From Kerstersia sp052103615 (GTDB taxonomy: Bacteria > Pseudomonadota > Gammaproteobacteria > Burkholderiales > Burkholderiaceae_B), in assembly GCF_052103615.1 (NCBI RefSeq), contig NZ_JBQEKA010000009.1, forward strand, positions 1 through 64,000: 64,000 nt of DNA. Reading direction: 5' to 3'. The position numbers were made by a program, and so were the translations under genes. The notes under the pieces are model-generated. The model did not search any database. It had not been told where the DNA came from and was given only the letters and a program-made list of their open reading frames with translations. Below, piece after piece: positions 41,079-50,048 of this stretch. Position 1 is the first letter of the stretch. Every line of letters starts with the position of its first letter.

Positions 41079-43205
41079 ATGCCCGTCTCCCGTTTTTTCC
41101 GCAAATTGGGGCTGTTATTGCCAGGGATCGCGCTGCTGTCTGCGCTGGCGGGCTGGGCCGGTTATCGCCATAGCCTGAGCGTAGATCTGGATGCCCTCCA
41201 GCACGCTGGCCAGGGCCGCGTGGCCCTGTATGCCGCCAGCCTGGAGCGGCAAATCGACAAATATGCATTTTTGCCCGCCACCTTGGCGCTGGAGCGTGAC
41301 GTCGGCTTGCTGCTGGCCCCGCCGCCGCCGGTGTCTGGCCTGCCTGGCCGTTCCTCTGCCCCTGGGGCGGATAGGCCGGCGCCGCCCGTGCCAGAGCGGC
41401 CGGAGCCTCTTGCCGCTGATGCCGAGGTTGCTGTCGATACCTATACCGATACTGATGCGGATGTCGATGTTGCTGTCGATGCCGATACTGATGCTGATGT
41501 TGCTGCCGATGCCGCTGCAGAGGCTGAGGTTCAGACCGATGTTCTGACAGATGCTCTGGCCGATGTTCAGGCCGATGCTCTGGCAGATGCTCTGGCCGAT
41601 GGCGCTGCTGGTCCCGCAGCAGCGCGGGACAGCGGGGACGTGAGCCTGTCGGTCAACCGTTTCCTGGAGAGTTTGAATCAGCTGGCCGGGACGCGGGTGA
41701 TCTATGTGCTGGATAAACAGGGCAAGGTCCTGGCAAGCAGCAACTGGCAGGCGCCTGATAGTTTCCTGGGTGAAGATTTATCCTATCGCAACTATTTCCG
41801 CGAAGCGGCAGCAGGACGGGCCGGGCGCTTTTTCGGTGTCGGCACGACGCGCGGCGATCCCGGTTATTACCTATCGTCTCCGCTTTATGAAGCGGGCCAG
41901 GTGGCAGGGGTGGCGGTGGTCAAGATCGGGCTGGAGCAGTTGGAGCAGTCCTGGCGCAGCGTCGATGTGCCCGTGCTGGTGACCGATGCCAATGGCATTG
42001 TCATCCTGACCTCTTCACCAGCCTGGAAGTTTGCCGCCATGCAGGATCTGACGGACGGCGAACGCGCCCGTTTGCGCACGTCCCTGCAGTATTTCGAGCA
42101 GCCGCTGGCGCCCTTGGGGCTTGAGCAAGAGGCTGTTTTGCCTGAGGGCGCGCAATTGGTCCGCTTGCCGCCAGCAGCGGGTGCGCCTGACCCGGGGCCA
42201 GTGTATCTGGCGCAGGCGCAGCCGCTGGGCGAAACCGGCTGGACCTTGACGGTTTTTTCACCGGCGGGGCAACTGGCCTGGATGGCCTGGACACGCGCCG
42301 CATTGGCGGCAGCGGCCACGGCCTTGCTGTGCATTCTGTTGCTGCTTTGGCAGCAGCGCCGCGCGTATTTGCGTGAGCGCCTGCAAGCGCGCGAAGCCCT
42401 GCAACGGGCGCATGACGAGCTGGAACGCAAAGTTGAGGAACGCACCCTGCATCTGCGCGCGGCCCAGGATGAGCTGGTGCACGCAGGCAAGATGGCGGTG
42501 ATCGGCCAGCTGTCGGCAGAATTGGCGCATGAGCTGAGCCAGCCGCTGGCGGCGCTGCGCACGCTGTCGGGCAATGCCGGGCGTTTCATGGAGCGCGGGG
42601 ATCTGGACGCAGCCCGGGGCAATCTTGAGCGCATCGGTACGCTGGTCGATACCATGGGCGGCTTGACCAGCCGGCTCAAGCTGTTCGCGCGCAAATCCGA
42701 TGGCGCGCCGCAGCCGGTCGATGTCCGCCGCACGATAGACAATGCGCTCTTTTTGCTGGAGCCGCGTTTGCGCCAGGTCGGGGCTGGTATGCGCATGGTG
42801 ATTGCTGGCGGTGTGGTCGCATTGTGCGATGCCAACCGGCTGGAACAAGTCCTGGTCAACTTGATTGGCAATGCCTTGGATGCCGTTGAAGGGCTGGCGG
42901 CGCCTGCTGTGCGTATCAGCGCCAAGCGCGATGGCGGCCGGGTGCGCATCGAGGTGGCGGATAACGGGCCGGGCCTGCCCGAAGAGGTGCTGACGCATTT
43001 GTTCGAACCCTTTTTCACGACCAAGGAAGCGGGGCGCGGACTGGGGCTGGGGCTGGCGATATCGGCCGGTATCGTGCGTGATTTCGGCGGCAGTCTGAGT
43101 GCTGCGGCGGCAGCATCTGGCGGCGCTTTGTTCGTCGTGGATCTGCCTGCGGCGCCATCGGCCCCATCGGCCCCATCGGCCCCGGCAAAGGAAAATGCAA
43201 CATGA
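41079..43205 (+). CDS. dctB: DctB-type sensor histidine kinase with repeat-rich periplasmic insertion
   Basis: The 708-residue sensor has a first helix (about 8-28), a large periplasmic double-PAS/Cache region with the DctB-like stretch LDKQGKVLASSNW and GEDLSYRNYFREA, a second helix (about 400-425), a coiled coil, an H box AHELSQPLAALRTL, an N box NLIGNALDAVEG and a G box GRGLGLGLAIS. Between residues about 114 and 174 lies an Asp/Ala/Val-rich low-complexity insertion that most DctB proteins lack. ATG 41079 follows CTGGA; ATG 41043 is an alternative. It overlaps dctD by 4 nt. Confidence 0.9.
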   Translation: MPVSRFFRKLGLLLPGIALLSALAGWAGYRHSLSVDLDALQHAGQGRVALYAASLERQIDKYAFLPATLALERDVGLLLAPPPPVSGLPGRSSAPGADRPAPPVPERPEPLAADAEVAVDTYTDTDADVDVAVDADTDADVAADAAAEAEVQTDVLTDALADVQADALADALADGAAGPAAARDSGDVSLSVNRFLESLNQLAGTRVIYVLDKQGKVLASSNWQAPDSFLGEDLSYRNYFREAAAGRAGRFFGVGTTRGDPGYYLSSPLYEAGQVAGVAVVKIGLEQLEQSWRSVDVPVLVTDANGIVILTSSPAWKFAAMQDLTDGERARLRTSLQYFEQPLAPLGLEQEAVLPEGAQLVRLPPAAGAPDPGPVYLAQAQPLGETGWTLTVFSPAGQLAWMAWTRAALAAAATALLCILLLLWQQRRAYLRERLQAREALQRAHDELERKVEERTLHLRAAQDELVHAGKMAVIGQLSAELAHELSQPLAALRTLSGNAGRFMERGDLDAARGNLERIGTLVDTMGGLTSRLKLFARKSDGAPQPVDVRRTIDNALFLLEPRLRQVGAGMRMVIAGGVVALCDANRLEQVLVNLIGNALDAVEGLAAPAVRISAKRDGGRVRIEVADNGPGLPEEVLTHLFEPFFTTKEAGRGLGLGLAISAGIVRDFGGSLSAAAAASGGALFVVDLPAAPSAPSAPSAPAKENAT
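41418..41600 (+). repeat. 6/12-nt coding tandem repeat inside dctB
   Basis: 41418-41519 is a run of degenerate hexamers of the GATGYT/GATRCY type. 41538-41597 holds five 12-nt units (GATGTTCTGACA, GATGCTCTGGCC, GATGTTCAGGCC, GATGCTCTGGCA, GATGCTCTGGCC), encoding D[AV][LQ][AT] repeats. All unit lengths are multiples of three, so copy changes keep the frame. Confidence 0.85.
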
Positions 43206-44572
43206 AAAGCGCTGCCGCGGCGGAGGCAGCACTGAGCGTGCTGCTGGTCGAGGACGATGAAAATGTCCGTCTGGGCTGTGTGCAGACGCTGCAGCTGGCT
43301 GATATTGCCGTCGAAGCGGTCGCGAGCGCCGAACAGGCCTTGCGGCGTCTGGAGGCTGGCGCCGCGCCGGGCCTGGTCGTCACCGATATGCGTTTGCCGG
43401 GTATGGATGGCATGGCGCTGCTGCGCCAATTGCAGGGGCAGGATGCCGAATTGCCTGTCATCCTGATGACTGGACATGGCGATGTGGCGCTGGCGGTGCA
43501 GGCCATGAAAGACGGCGCGCACGATTTCATTGAAAAACCCTTTGCCCCGGATTACCTGGTCGAATTGGTACGGCGGGCGCAGGAGCATAGGCGCCTGACG
43601 CTGGAGGTGCGCGCCTTGCGGGCGTCGCTGCAGAACCGCGACACGATAGAGGCGCGCATTCTGGGCGATTCCGAACCCATGCGGCGCGTGCGGCGGCTGG
43701 TCGGCGAGCTGGGCAACAGTGAGGCCGATGTGCTGATCCACGGCGAAACCGGGACCGGCAAGGAGTTGGTGGCGCGTTGCCTGCATGAGGCCAGCGCGCG
43801 GCGCCAGGGCAATTTTGTCGCCATCAATTGCGGCGGTTTGCCTGAGCATCTGTTCGAGAGTGAAATCTTCGGCCATGAAGCTGGCGCTTTTACCGGCGCA
43901 GGCCGGCGCCGTATCGGGCGTATCGAACATGCCAGCGGTGGCACGCTGTTCCTGGATGAAATCGAAAGCATGCCGATGTCCATGCAGGTCAAGCTGCTGC
44001 GTGTTTTGCAGGAACGCACGCTGGAGCGCCTGGGGTCCAATACGCCGGTGATGGTCGATTGCCGCGTCATTGCCGCGACCAAAGTGGATTTGCTGGCGCT
44101 GGCAGAGAGCGGCGGTTTCCGTGCCGACCTGTATTACCGCTTGAGCGTGGCGACGCTGCCTCTGCCGCCGTTGCGCGAGCGGCGGGAGGATATCGGCATA
44201 CTATTCGAGCATTTCGCCTTGCAGGCAGCCAGCCGCCATGGGCGTGAACCGTTGATGCAAGAGGCAGGCCGCCTGCGCAGCATGATGGCGTATCACTGGC
44301 CGGGCAATGTCCGTGAATTGCGCAATGCGGCAGAACGCTGCGTGCTGGGGATTGCGGCGGGTTTTCCGCCATTCTCCGACGCCGCCGGGGCAGAGGATGG
44401 CGGGGCGCAGGAACGGCCGCTGGCACAGGCGGTGGCGGATTTTGAACGGGCTTTGATCATCGAAGCCTTGCGCCGCTATGACAACAGCCTGACGCGCGCC
44501 AGCGCGGCATTGCAGGTGCCCAAGACCACCTTGCACGACAAACTGCGCAAATACGGCTTGAGCCTGTCCTGA
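43202..44572 (+). CDS. dctD: DctD-type sigma-54-dependent response regulator
   Basis: The 456-residue NtrC-family activator has a receiver domain (DDEN start, phosphoacceptor Asp in VVTDMRLPG), an AAA+ domain with Walker A GETGTGKE, the sigma-54 contact loop GAFTGA, Walker B GGTLFLDEIE and the Arg finger region FRADLYYRL. A C-terminal Fis-type helix-turn-helix follows (SLTRASAALQVPKTTLHDKLRKYGL). It overlaps dctB by ATGA. It should bind the palindromes at 39336-39382 and activate the symporter promoter. Confidence 0.94.
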   Translation: MKSAAAAEAALSVLLVEDDENVRLGCVQTLQLADIAVEAVASAEQALRRLEAGAAPGLVVTDMRLPGMDGMALLRQLQGQDAELPVILMTGHGDVALAVQAMKDGAHDFIEKPFAPDYLVELVRRAQEHRRLTLEVRALRASLQNRDTIEARILGDSEPMRRVRRLVGELGNSEADVLIHGETGTGKELVARCLHEASARRQGNFVAINCGGLPEHLFESEIFGHEAGAFTGAGRRRIGRIEHASGGTLFLDEIESMPMSMQVKLLRVLQERTLERLGSNTPVMVDCRVIAATKVDLLALAESGGFRADLYYRLSVATLPLPPLRERREDIGILFEHFALQAASRHGREPLMQEAGRLRSMMAYHWPGNVRELRNAAERCVLGIAAGFPPFSDAAGAEDGGAQERPLAQAVADFERALIIEALRRYDNSLTRASAALQVPKTTLHDKLRKYGLSLS

Positions 44573-44598
44573 ATAGAACGGGCGGCCTGCGCCCAACC

Positions 44599-45840
44599 CT
44601 AGCGCGGCGTGCCGGTGCCGGGCGTTTCCGGCAGGATCAGCACGGCGCGGAAATCATTGACGTTGGTCAGGGTGGGGCCGGTAATGACGCCGTCGCCCAG
44701 GCATTCGAAGAAATGGTGCGCGTCGTTGCCGGCCAGGCTGGCAACCGGGTCCAGCCCCATGGTGCGGGCGCGTGCCAGCGTATCGGGGGTGATGCAGGCG
44801 CCCGCGACCGGCTCCTGGCCGTCCACGCCATCGGTATCGGCGGCCAGTGCATGAATGCCGGGGGTGCCGCGCAGCGCCAGCGCCAAGGCCAGCAGAAACT
44901 CCACATTGCGTCCGCCGCGCCCCTGACCGCGCAGGGTCACTGTCGTTTCACCGCCGGACAGCAGCACGCAAGGCGCCGGGAAGGGGTCGCCATGATGGCG
45001 GCATGACAGCGCCATGCCGGCCATGACGCGCGCGACTTCACGCGCCTCACCCTCGATGGCGTCGCCCAGTATCCAGGCTGGAATACCTGCTGCCTGCGCC
45101 GCCTGCGCGGCGGCTTGCAGCGCCAGCCGCGGGGTCGCAATCAGATGCGTGACGATGTCCGGCAGGGCCGGGTCGCCGGGTTTGTGGGTTTCTGCCGCCG
45201 GCGACATGAGTACCTGTTTCAGCGCGTCGGGCAGGTCGATGCCATAGCGTTGCAACACCGCCAGCGCTTGCGCGCGGCTGCTGGCATCGGGCACTGTCGG
45301 CCCGGAGGCGATATCGGCGGGGTCATCGCCCGGCACATCGGAAATCAGCAGATTGACGACCCGCGCCGGATAGCAGGCTGCGGCCAGCCGGCCGCCTTTG
45401 ATGGCGGACAGATGGCGGCGCACGCAATTCATTTCCGAAATGGATGCGCCGCTGGCCAGCAAAGCGCGGTTCAGCGCCTGCTTGTCTGCAAGAGAAACAC
45501 CGGGCAGCGGTGCGGCCAGCAGGGCGGAGCCGCCGCCGGAGAACAGGCCGATGACGAGGTCGTCAGGGCCGAGTCCGGCCACGCAGTCGAGCACGCGCTG
45601 CGCGGCGGCGGCGCCCGAGCTGTCGGGCACAGGGTGGGCGGCTTCGATAATTTCGATCTGGCGGCACGGAACGGCATGGCCGTAGCGCGTGACCACCACG
45701 CCTTCCAGCGGGCCGTCCCAGGCCTGGGCGCGCAAGGCGGCAATATAGGGCGGCAGGCAAAGGGCCGGGTCGGCGGCCGCAACCGCTGCGCCGAACCATT
45801 CGCGCAGCAGTTCGTTGATGCGGGAGTCGGAACGGGGCAT
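44599..45840 (-). CDS. ttuD: glycerate 2-kinase / TtuD-type (MOFRL family)
   Basis: The 413-residue protein has the DUF4147 N-terminal domain and the C-terminal MOFRL domain. GLFSGGGSALLAAPLPG and LSGGETTVTLRGQGRGGRNVEFLLALAL are the defining stretches. The family phosphorylates glycerate to 2-phosphoglycerate, although tartrate-operon members were first named hydroxypyruvate reductase. It is convergent with dctD, 26 nt apart. No tartronate semialdehyde genes lie beside it. Confidence 0.9.
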   Translation of the reverse strand: MPRSDSRINELLREWFGAAVAAADPALCLPPYIAALRAQAWDGPLEGVVVTRYGHAVPCRQIEIIEAAHPVPDSSGAAAAQRVLDCVAGLGPDDLVIGLFSGGGSALLAAPLPGVSLADKQALNRALLASGASISEMNCVRRHLSAIKGGRLAAACYPARVVNLLISDVPGDDPADIASGPTVPDASSRAQALAVLQRYGIDLPDALKQVLMSPAAETHKPGDPALPDIVTHLIATPRLALQAAAQAAQAAGIPAWILGDAIEGEAREVARVMAGMALSCRHHGDPFPAPCVLLSGGETTVTLRGQGRGGRNVEFLLALALALRGTPGIHALAADTDGVDGQEPVAGACITPDTLARARTMGLDPVASLAGNDAHHFFECLGDGVITGPTLTNVNDFRAVLILPETPGTGTPR

Positions 45841-45898
45841 GGCGGTGGCTCGCAGAAGGCCAGCGCTGTCCGGCCGCCGGGCCGGACAGCGGCAGGGG

Positions 45899-47407
45899 TT
45901 ACAGGAACAAGCGGTAGGCCGGATTGTCCGTTTCGTTGGCGTGCGGATAATCCAGCGCCTTCAGGAATTCACGGAAGGCCTTGCGGTCTGCGCTGGGCAC
46001 CTGAATCCCGATCAGCACGCTGGCCGCATCACCGCCCTGGTTGCGATAGTGGAACAGACTGATATTCCAATCCGGCTGCATGGCCGCCAGAAAGCGCATC
46101 AGGGCGCCGGGGCGCTCAGGGAAGTCGAAGCGGTACAGCAGTTCATCGGTGGCTTGGGCCGATTTGCCGCCCACCATATGCCGCAAATGGGTTTTGGCCA
46201 GTTCATTTTGCGTCAGGTCGAGAATGTCGAAGTCGTGCTTGCGCAGATTGACGGCCAGTTTTTCCGCTTCGGCGGGCGAACTGACTTGCAGGCCGACAAA
46301 GACATGGGCGCGGTCGCTGTCTTCCATGCGGTACTTGAACTCGGTCACGGCACGGTCGCCCAGCAGCTCACAGAAGCGGCGGAAACTGCCGCGCTGTTCG
46401 GGCATGCTGACGGCAAACAGGGCTTCGCGCTGTTCGCCGATGGCCGTGCGTTCGGCCACGAAGCGCATGCGGTCGAAATTCATATTCGCGCCACAGGCAA
46501 TCGTGATGAGCGTCTTGTTCTTCAGCTTGCGTTCGGCGGCATATTTCTTGGCCGCCGCCAGCGCCATGGCACCGGCGGGTTCGAGCACGCTGCGGGTTTC
46601 GGTGAAGACGTCTTTCAGCGCGGCGCAGATTTCGTCGGTATCGACGACGATGAATTCATCGACGACTTCGCGAGCGATGCGGAACGTTTCCTGGCCGACC
46701 TGTTTGACGGCCGTGCCATCGGAAAACAGGCCGACGTCCGTCAGCGTGATGCGTTTGCCTGCCTGCACGCTGCGCAGCATGGCATCGGAATCGACGGTTT
46801 GCACGCCGATGACCTTGATTTCCGGGCGCAGCGCCTTGATGTAGGAACCCACGCCGGACACCAGGCCGCCGCCGCCGATGGCAACGAAGACTGCCTCGAT
46901 CGGGCCGGGGTGCTGGTGCAGGATTTCCATGGCCACCGTGCCCTGGCCGGCGATGACATCCGGGTCATCGAAGGGGTGCACGAAGGTGAGCTTCTGTTCT
47001 TTTTCCAGGCTCAGCGCATGCTGGTAGGCATCGGAATAGCTCTCGCCTGCCAGGACCACTTCCGCGCCATGCGCCAGGACGGCATCTACCTTGATGCGCG
47101 GTGTCGTCACTGGCATGACAATGACGGCGCGACAGCCCAGCTTGCGCGCGGACAAAGCAACGCCCTGGGCGTGATTGCCGGCAGAGGCCGCGATCACGCC
47201 GCGCGCCAGCGCGGCCGGGGACAGATTGGCAATCTTGTTGTAGGCGCCGCGCAGCTTGAAGCTAAAGACTTCCTGCATGTCTTCGCGCTTGAACCAGACC
47301 TTGTTCTGAATTCGCTCTGAAATCAGCGGGGCGTATTCCAGCGGCGTTTCCACCGCGACGTCATAGACCTTGGATGTCAGGATGCGTTTCAGATAGTCGG
47401 TATTCAT
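45899..47407 (-). CDS. ilvA: threonine ammonia-lyase, biosynthetic
   Basis: The 502-residue PLP enzyme starts isoleucine synthesis by turning threonine into 2-oxobutanoate. The PLP lysine is in FSFKLRGAYNKIA, the cofactor glycine loop is AIGGGGLVSGVGSY, and two ACT-like regulatory domains occupy about residues 325-500, as in the isoleucine-inhibited form. It lies 58 nt upstream of ttuD on the same strand. Confidence 0.96.
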   Translation of the reverse strand: MNTDYLKRILTSKVYDVAVETPLEYAPLISERIQNKVWFKREDMQEVFSFKLRGAYNKIANLSPAALARGVIAASAGNHAQGVALSARKLGCRAVIVMPVTTPRIKVDAVLAHGAEVVLAGESYSDAYQHALSLEKEQKLTFVHPFDDPDVIAGQGTVAMEILHQHPGPIEAVFVAIGGGGLVSGVGSYIKALRPEIKVIGVQTVDSDAMLRSVQAGKRITLTDVGLFSDGTAVKQVGQETFRIAREVVDEFIVVDTDEICAALKDVFTETRSVLEPAGAMALAAAKKYAAERKLKNKTLITIACGANMNFDRMRFVAERTAIGEQREALFAVSMPEQRGSFRRFCELLGDRAVTEFKYRMEDSDRAHVFVGLQVSSPAEAEKLAVNLRKHDFDILDLTQNELAKTHLRHMVGGKSAQATDELLYRFDFPERPGALMRFLAAMQPDWNISLFHYRNQGGDAASVLIGIQVPSADRKAFREFLKALDYPHANETDNPAYRLFL

Positions 47408-47514
47408 GATTGTCGGCGCTCGGCCTGGGTGCGTTGAGAAAATAGAGACAGGAAACCGTTCAGAGTAGCACAGGGCTTCCTAAGCGTTGACAGTGGTTCT
47501 TGTAAACTGCGCCG

Positions 47515-48105
47515 ATGGAAAGCGCCCTGATGTCCGCCATTAACAGCCTGCTGGCGATGTTCGCATTGCCGCAGGTCGGGCTGAGCGCGATTTTCATTGT
47601 CAGCCTGGTGTCGGCAACCTTGCTGCCGCTAGGGTCGGAACCGGTGGTTTTCGGGTATCTGAGCCTGACGCCGCACATGTTCTGGCCCGCCGTGCTGGTG
47701 GCGACGCTGGGCAATACCATAGGCGGCGCGATTTCCTACGCCATGGGCCTGGGGGCGCGCAAGGCCGTGGTGCGCTGGCGGCGCCGCAAACGGCTGGCGG
47801 CGGGCGGGGCGCCAGGCTCGCCCGCGCTGGCGGCAGAGACTGCCGGGCAGGATGAGCCATCGGCCCCGGGCCGGGTCGGACGCTGGGAGCTGCGGGCGCG
47901 CAACTGGATGCGGCGTATCGGGCCGCCCGCGCTGCTCTTGTCCTGGTTGCCAGCCGTTGGCGACCCGCTGTGCGCGGCGGCCGGCTGGCTGCGCTTTTCC
48001 TTTTGGCCGTGTGTGGTTTATATGGCGATAGGGAAGTTCTTGCGCTATGTTCTGATGACAGCGTTTCTGTTGTGGGTCTCGGGTCAGGCATTGCCTGGAT
48101 GGTGA
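47515..48105 (+). CDS. YqaA-like (DedA/SNARE-associated type) membrane protein
   Basis: The 196-residue protein has about four hydrophobic segments. ATLLPLGSEPVVFGYL and ATLGNTIGGAISYAMGLGAR near residues 40-80 are typical of the YqaA/DedA family. LLLSWLPAVGDPLCAAAGWLR in the C-terminal half is the matching motif with Asp-Pro. A variable Arg/Ala-rich linker separates the halves. The role is thought to be lipid or ion transport across the inner membrane. It is divergent from ilvA. Confidence 0.85.
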   Translation: MESALMSAINSLLAMFALPQVGLSAIFIVSLVSATLLPLGSEPVVFGYLSLTPHMFWPAVLVATLGNTIGGAISYAMGLGARKAVVRWRRRKRLAAGGAPGSPALAAETAGQDEPSAPGRVGRWELRARNWMRRIGPPALLLSWLPAVGDPLCAAAGWLRFSFWPCVVYMAIGKFLRYVLMTAFLLWVSGQALPGW

Positions 48106-48338
48106 TGCCCAGGCAGCGGGGGCGTTGGCCGCTTGCCTGTTTGCCGCGTCGTTTTTTCGCTGCGTTCAGGGTCATGCCGGCGGGGGACTCAACATGCGGC
48201 CCGGCAAAGGCGTATGATGAATGTTTCCCTTGGTTACAGTGCGTGCGTCGGCTCGTGTCTGGCCCAGCGGCCTGACTGGCGGCACGCTTTTTGCTTTTAG
48301 CGTTTTGCTTTTAGCGCCTCTTCCGTACGCTGCTTTCC

Positions 48339-49178
48339 ATGAAAACTGTCGTCTCCATACAGTCGCAACTGGTGTTTGGCTATGCCGGCAACAGCGCGGC
48401 CGTGCCTGTTCTTCAGTCTGCCGGATTGACGGTCTATCCGGTGCCGACAACGCTGCTTTCCAATACGCCGCATTATCCCGATTTGACCTCTATGCCGGTG
48501 CGCGCGGAGGATGTCCGCGCGCTGTGCGAAGGGCTGTCCAAACGGGTCGAAGCCCGTCAGCTGGACGTTGTGCTGACAGGCTGGATGGGCAGCGCAGCCA
48601 TTGTGCATGAGGTCGCGCAGTGGCTGGCAGAGCTGAAGCGCCGCCATCCTGGCCTGCTGTATGTGTGTGATCCGGTCATGGGCGACAGCCAGAAAGGCCT
48701 GTATGTCGATGCGGCCTGTGCCGAAGCGATTGCCGCCGAGCTGGTGCCGCTGGCCGATGTGCTGACGCCCAACACGTTCGAATTGCAGCGCCTGGTGCCG
48801 GAGCAGGACACCCTGGCCGGGCGCATTGCCGCGCTGAGCGGCGAACGCCAGCGCATTATTGTGGTCAGCAGCGTCCCGGACGAGACGCAGGGCGGTATCG
48901 TGAATATCGTCGGGCGTGGCGATGATGTCTGGCAGGTGCGCACCCCGCGCCTGGATGTGGACTTGAGCGGCACCGGGGACGTCATGACGGCGCGTTTCCT
49001 GATTTCCCTATTGCGCGGGACGGCGCTGGAAGTCGCTTTGGCCGACTCCGTGAGCGGCGTCTATGCGGTCATCGAACTGGCGGCAGCCACGGATGCCCAT
49101 GAAATGCCGCTGACGCAGGCCATGCCGGCCATTCAGCTGCCGACGCGCCGCTTTCCGGCGACACGCAGGCAGCATTGA
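48339..49178 (+). CDS. pdxY: pyridoxal kinase
   Basis: The 279-residue ribokinase-fold enzyme phosphorylates pyridoxal in the B6 salvage pathway. SIQSQLVFGYAGNSAAVPVLQ at the start binds substrate; LLSNTPHYPDL, VCDPVMGD and the anion hole LSGTGDVMTARF follow. The length and motifs favour PdxY over PdxK. Confidence 0.94.
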   Translation: MKTVVSIQSQLVFGYAGNSAAVPVLQSAGLTVYPVPTTLLSNTPHYPDLTSMPVRAEDVRALCEGLSKRVEARQLDVVLTGWMGSAAIVHEVAQWLAELKRRHPGLLYVCDPVMGDSQKGLYVDAACAEAIAAELVPLADVLTPNTFELQRLVPEQDTLAGRIAALSGERQRIIVVSSVPDETQGGIVNIVGRGDDVWQVRTPRLDVDLSGTGDVMTARFLISLLRGTALEVALADSVSGVYAVIELAAATDAHEMPLTQAMPAIQLPTRRFPATRRQH

Positions 49179-49241
49179 TGCGACGCAGGCCCCCCCGCCC
49201 CGCCCGCCGGGCCAGGGGGGCCGGGGCAGCCATGCCGCAGC

Positions 49242-49874
49242 CTATACCGTCAATGACGTCAGGATGGGATAGAGCGATAGCACCAGCAGCAAGGCCATGC
49301 CCAGATTGAAGCAGCGGACCGCCAGCGGTGCGGTCAGCACACGCCGCAAGGCAGTCCCGCAGAGCGTCCATACGCTGATGCACGGCAAATTGACGAGGCC
49401 GGACAGCAGGGTTGCCGCCGCCAGATTGACGAAGAAATTCTGTTGCGGCACATAGGCCGCGATGGCGCCCACGACCATGATCCAGGCCTTGGGGTTGACC
49501 CATTGGAACAGCAAGGCCTCCATGAGGGTCATGGGGCGGCCGCGCTGGCTGGTATGCTCCATGCCGCCAGCCGTGGCGATGCGCCAGGCCAGATAGAGCA
49601 GGTAGGCGGCCCCGGCATAACGCAGGGCTGTATAAATCCACGGGAAGTTCAGAAACAGGCTGCCCATGCCGGCGCCGACCAGTATCAGCATGCTCATCAT
49701 GCCCAGGCTGATGCCCAGCATATGGGGCACGGAACGGCGGAAGCCGAAGTTCAGGCCGGAAGCCGCCAGCATGACATTGTTGGGGCCAGGCGTGATGGAC
49801 GAGGCAAACATGAATAATGCCAGCGAGCCGGCCAGTGCCGGTGCCATCAGGTCAGTGGGAAGAGGGGCATGCAT
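49242..49874 (-). CDS. LysE-family amino acid exporter
   Basis: The 210-residue membrane protein has about six helices. TPGPNNVMLAASGLNFG near residue 30 is the LysE/RhtB signature, and FQWVNPKAWIMVVG in the middle is also typical. It is divergent from a MocR-type regulator with a shared 174-bp promoter region, a common arrangement for regulator and exporter. The substrate is unknown. Confidence 0.9.
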   Translation of the reverse strand: MHAPLPTDLMAPALAGSLALFMFASSITPGPNNVMLAASGLNFGFRRSVPHMLGISLGMMSMLILVGAGMGSLFLNFPWIYTALRYAGAAYLLYLAWRIATAGGMEHTSQRGRPMTLMEALLFQWVNPKAWIMVVGAIAAYVPQQNFFVNLAAATLLSGLVNLPCISVWTLCGTALRRVLTAPLAVRCFNLGMALLLVLSLYPILTSLTV

Positions 49875-49995
49875 ATCGGTATCCTGCGCGGCTGTCTGCG
49901 CGGTGTTGGGAGGCTTTGGGCGGGGCCGGAAAAGAGCGGCTGGCCGGTCTGCGCAAGTGCGGATCCGGCGTGAGACAAACTTTACGCAGTAATAT

Positions 49996-50014
49996 CTGTA
50001 CAGTACCTGTACAG
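49996..50014. promoter_or_regulatory. twin-palindrome operator between lysE-type and MocR genes
   Basis: CTGTACAG occurs at 49996-50003 and again at 50007-50014; both are perfect 8-bp palindromes with centres 11 bp apart, one helical turn. They lie 35-53 bp before the MocR start. A dimeric MocR binding the same face of the helix is the likely ligand. Confidence 0.6.
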
Positions 50015-50048
50015 TTATTCAAACAGTTATCTGAACTGGCCTGGTGAT

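Noticed and set aside
41885..43930. 681-codon open frame on the minus strand
   Set aside because: It is antisense to dctB and dctD, whose motifs are unambiguous; its composition is Ser/Arg/Ala shadow-like.
44573..44598. Terminator between dctD and ttuD
   Set aside because: Only a short GGGC/GCCC stem without a T run fits in 26 nt; not convincing.
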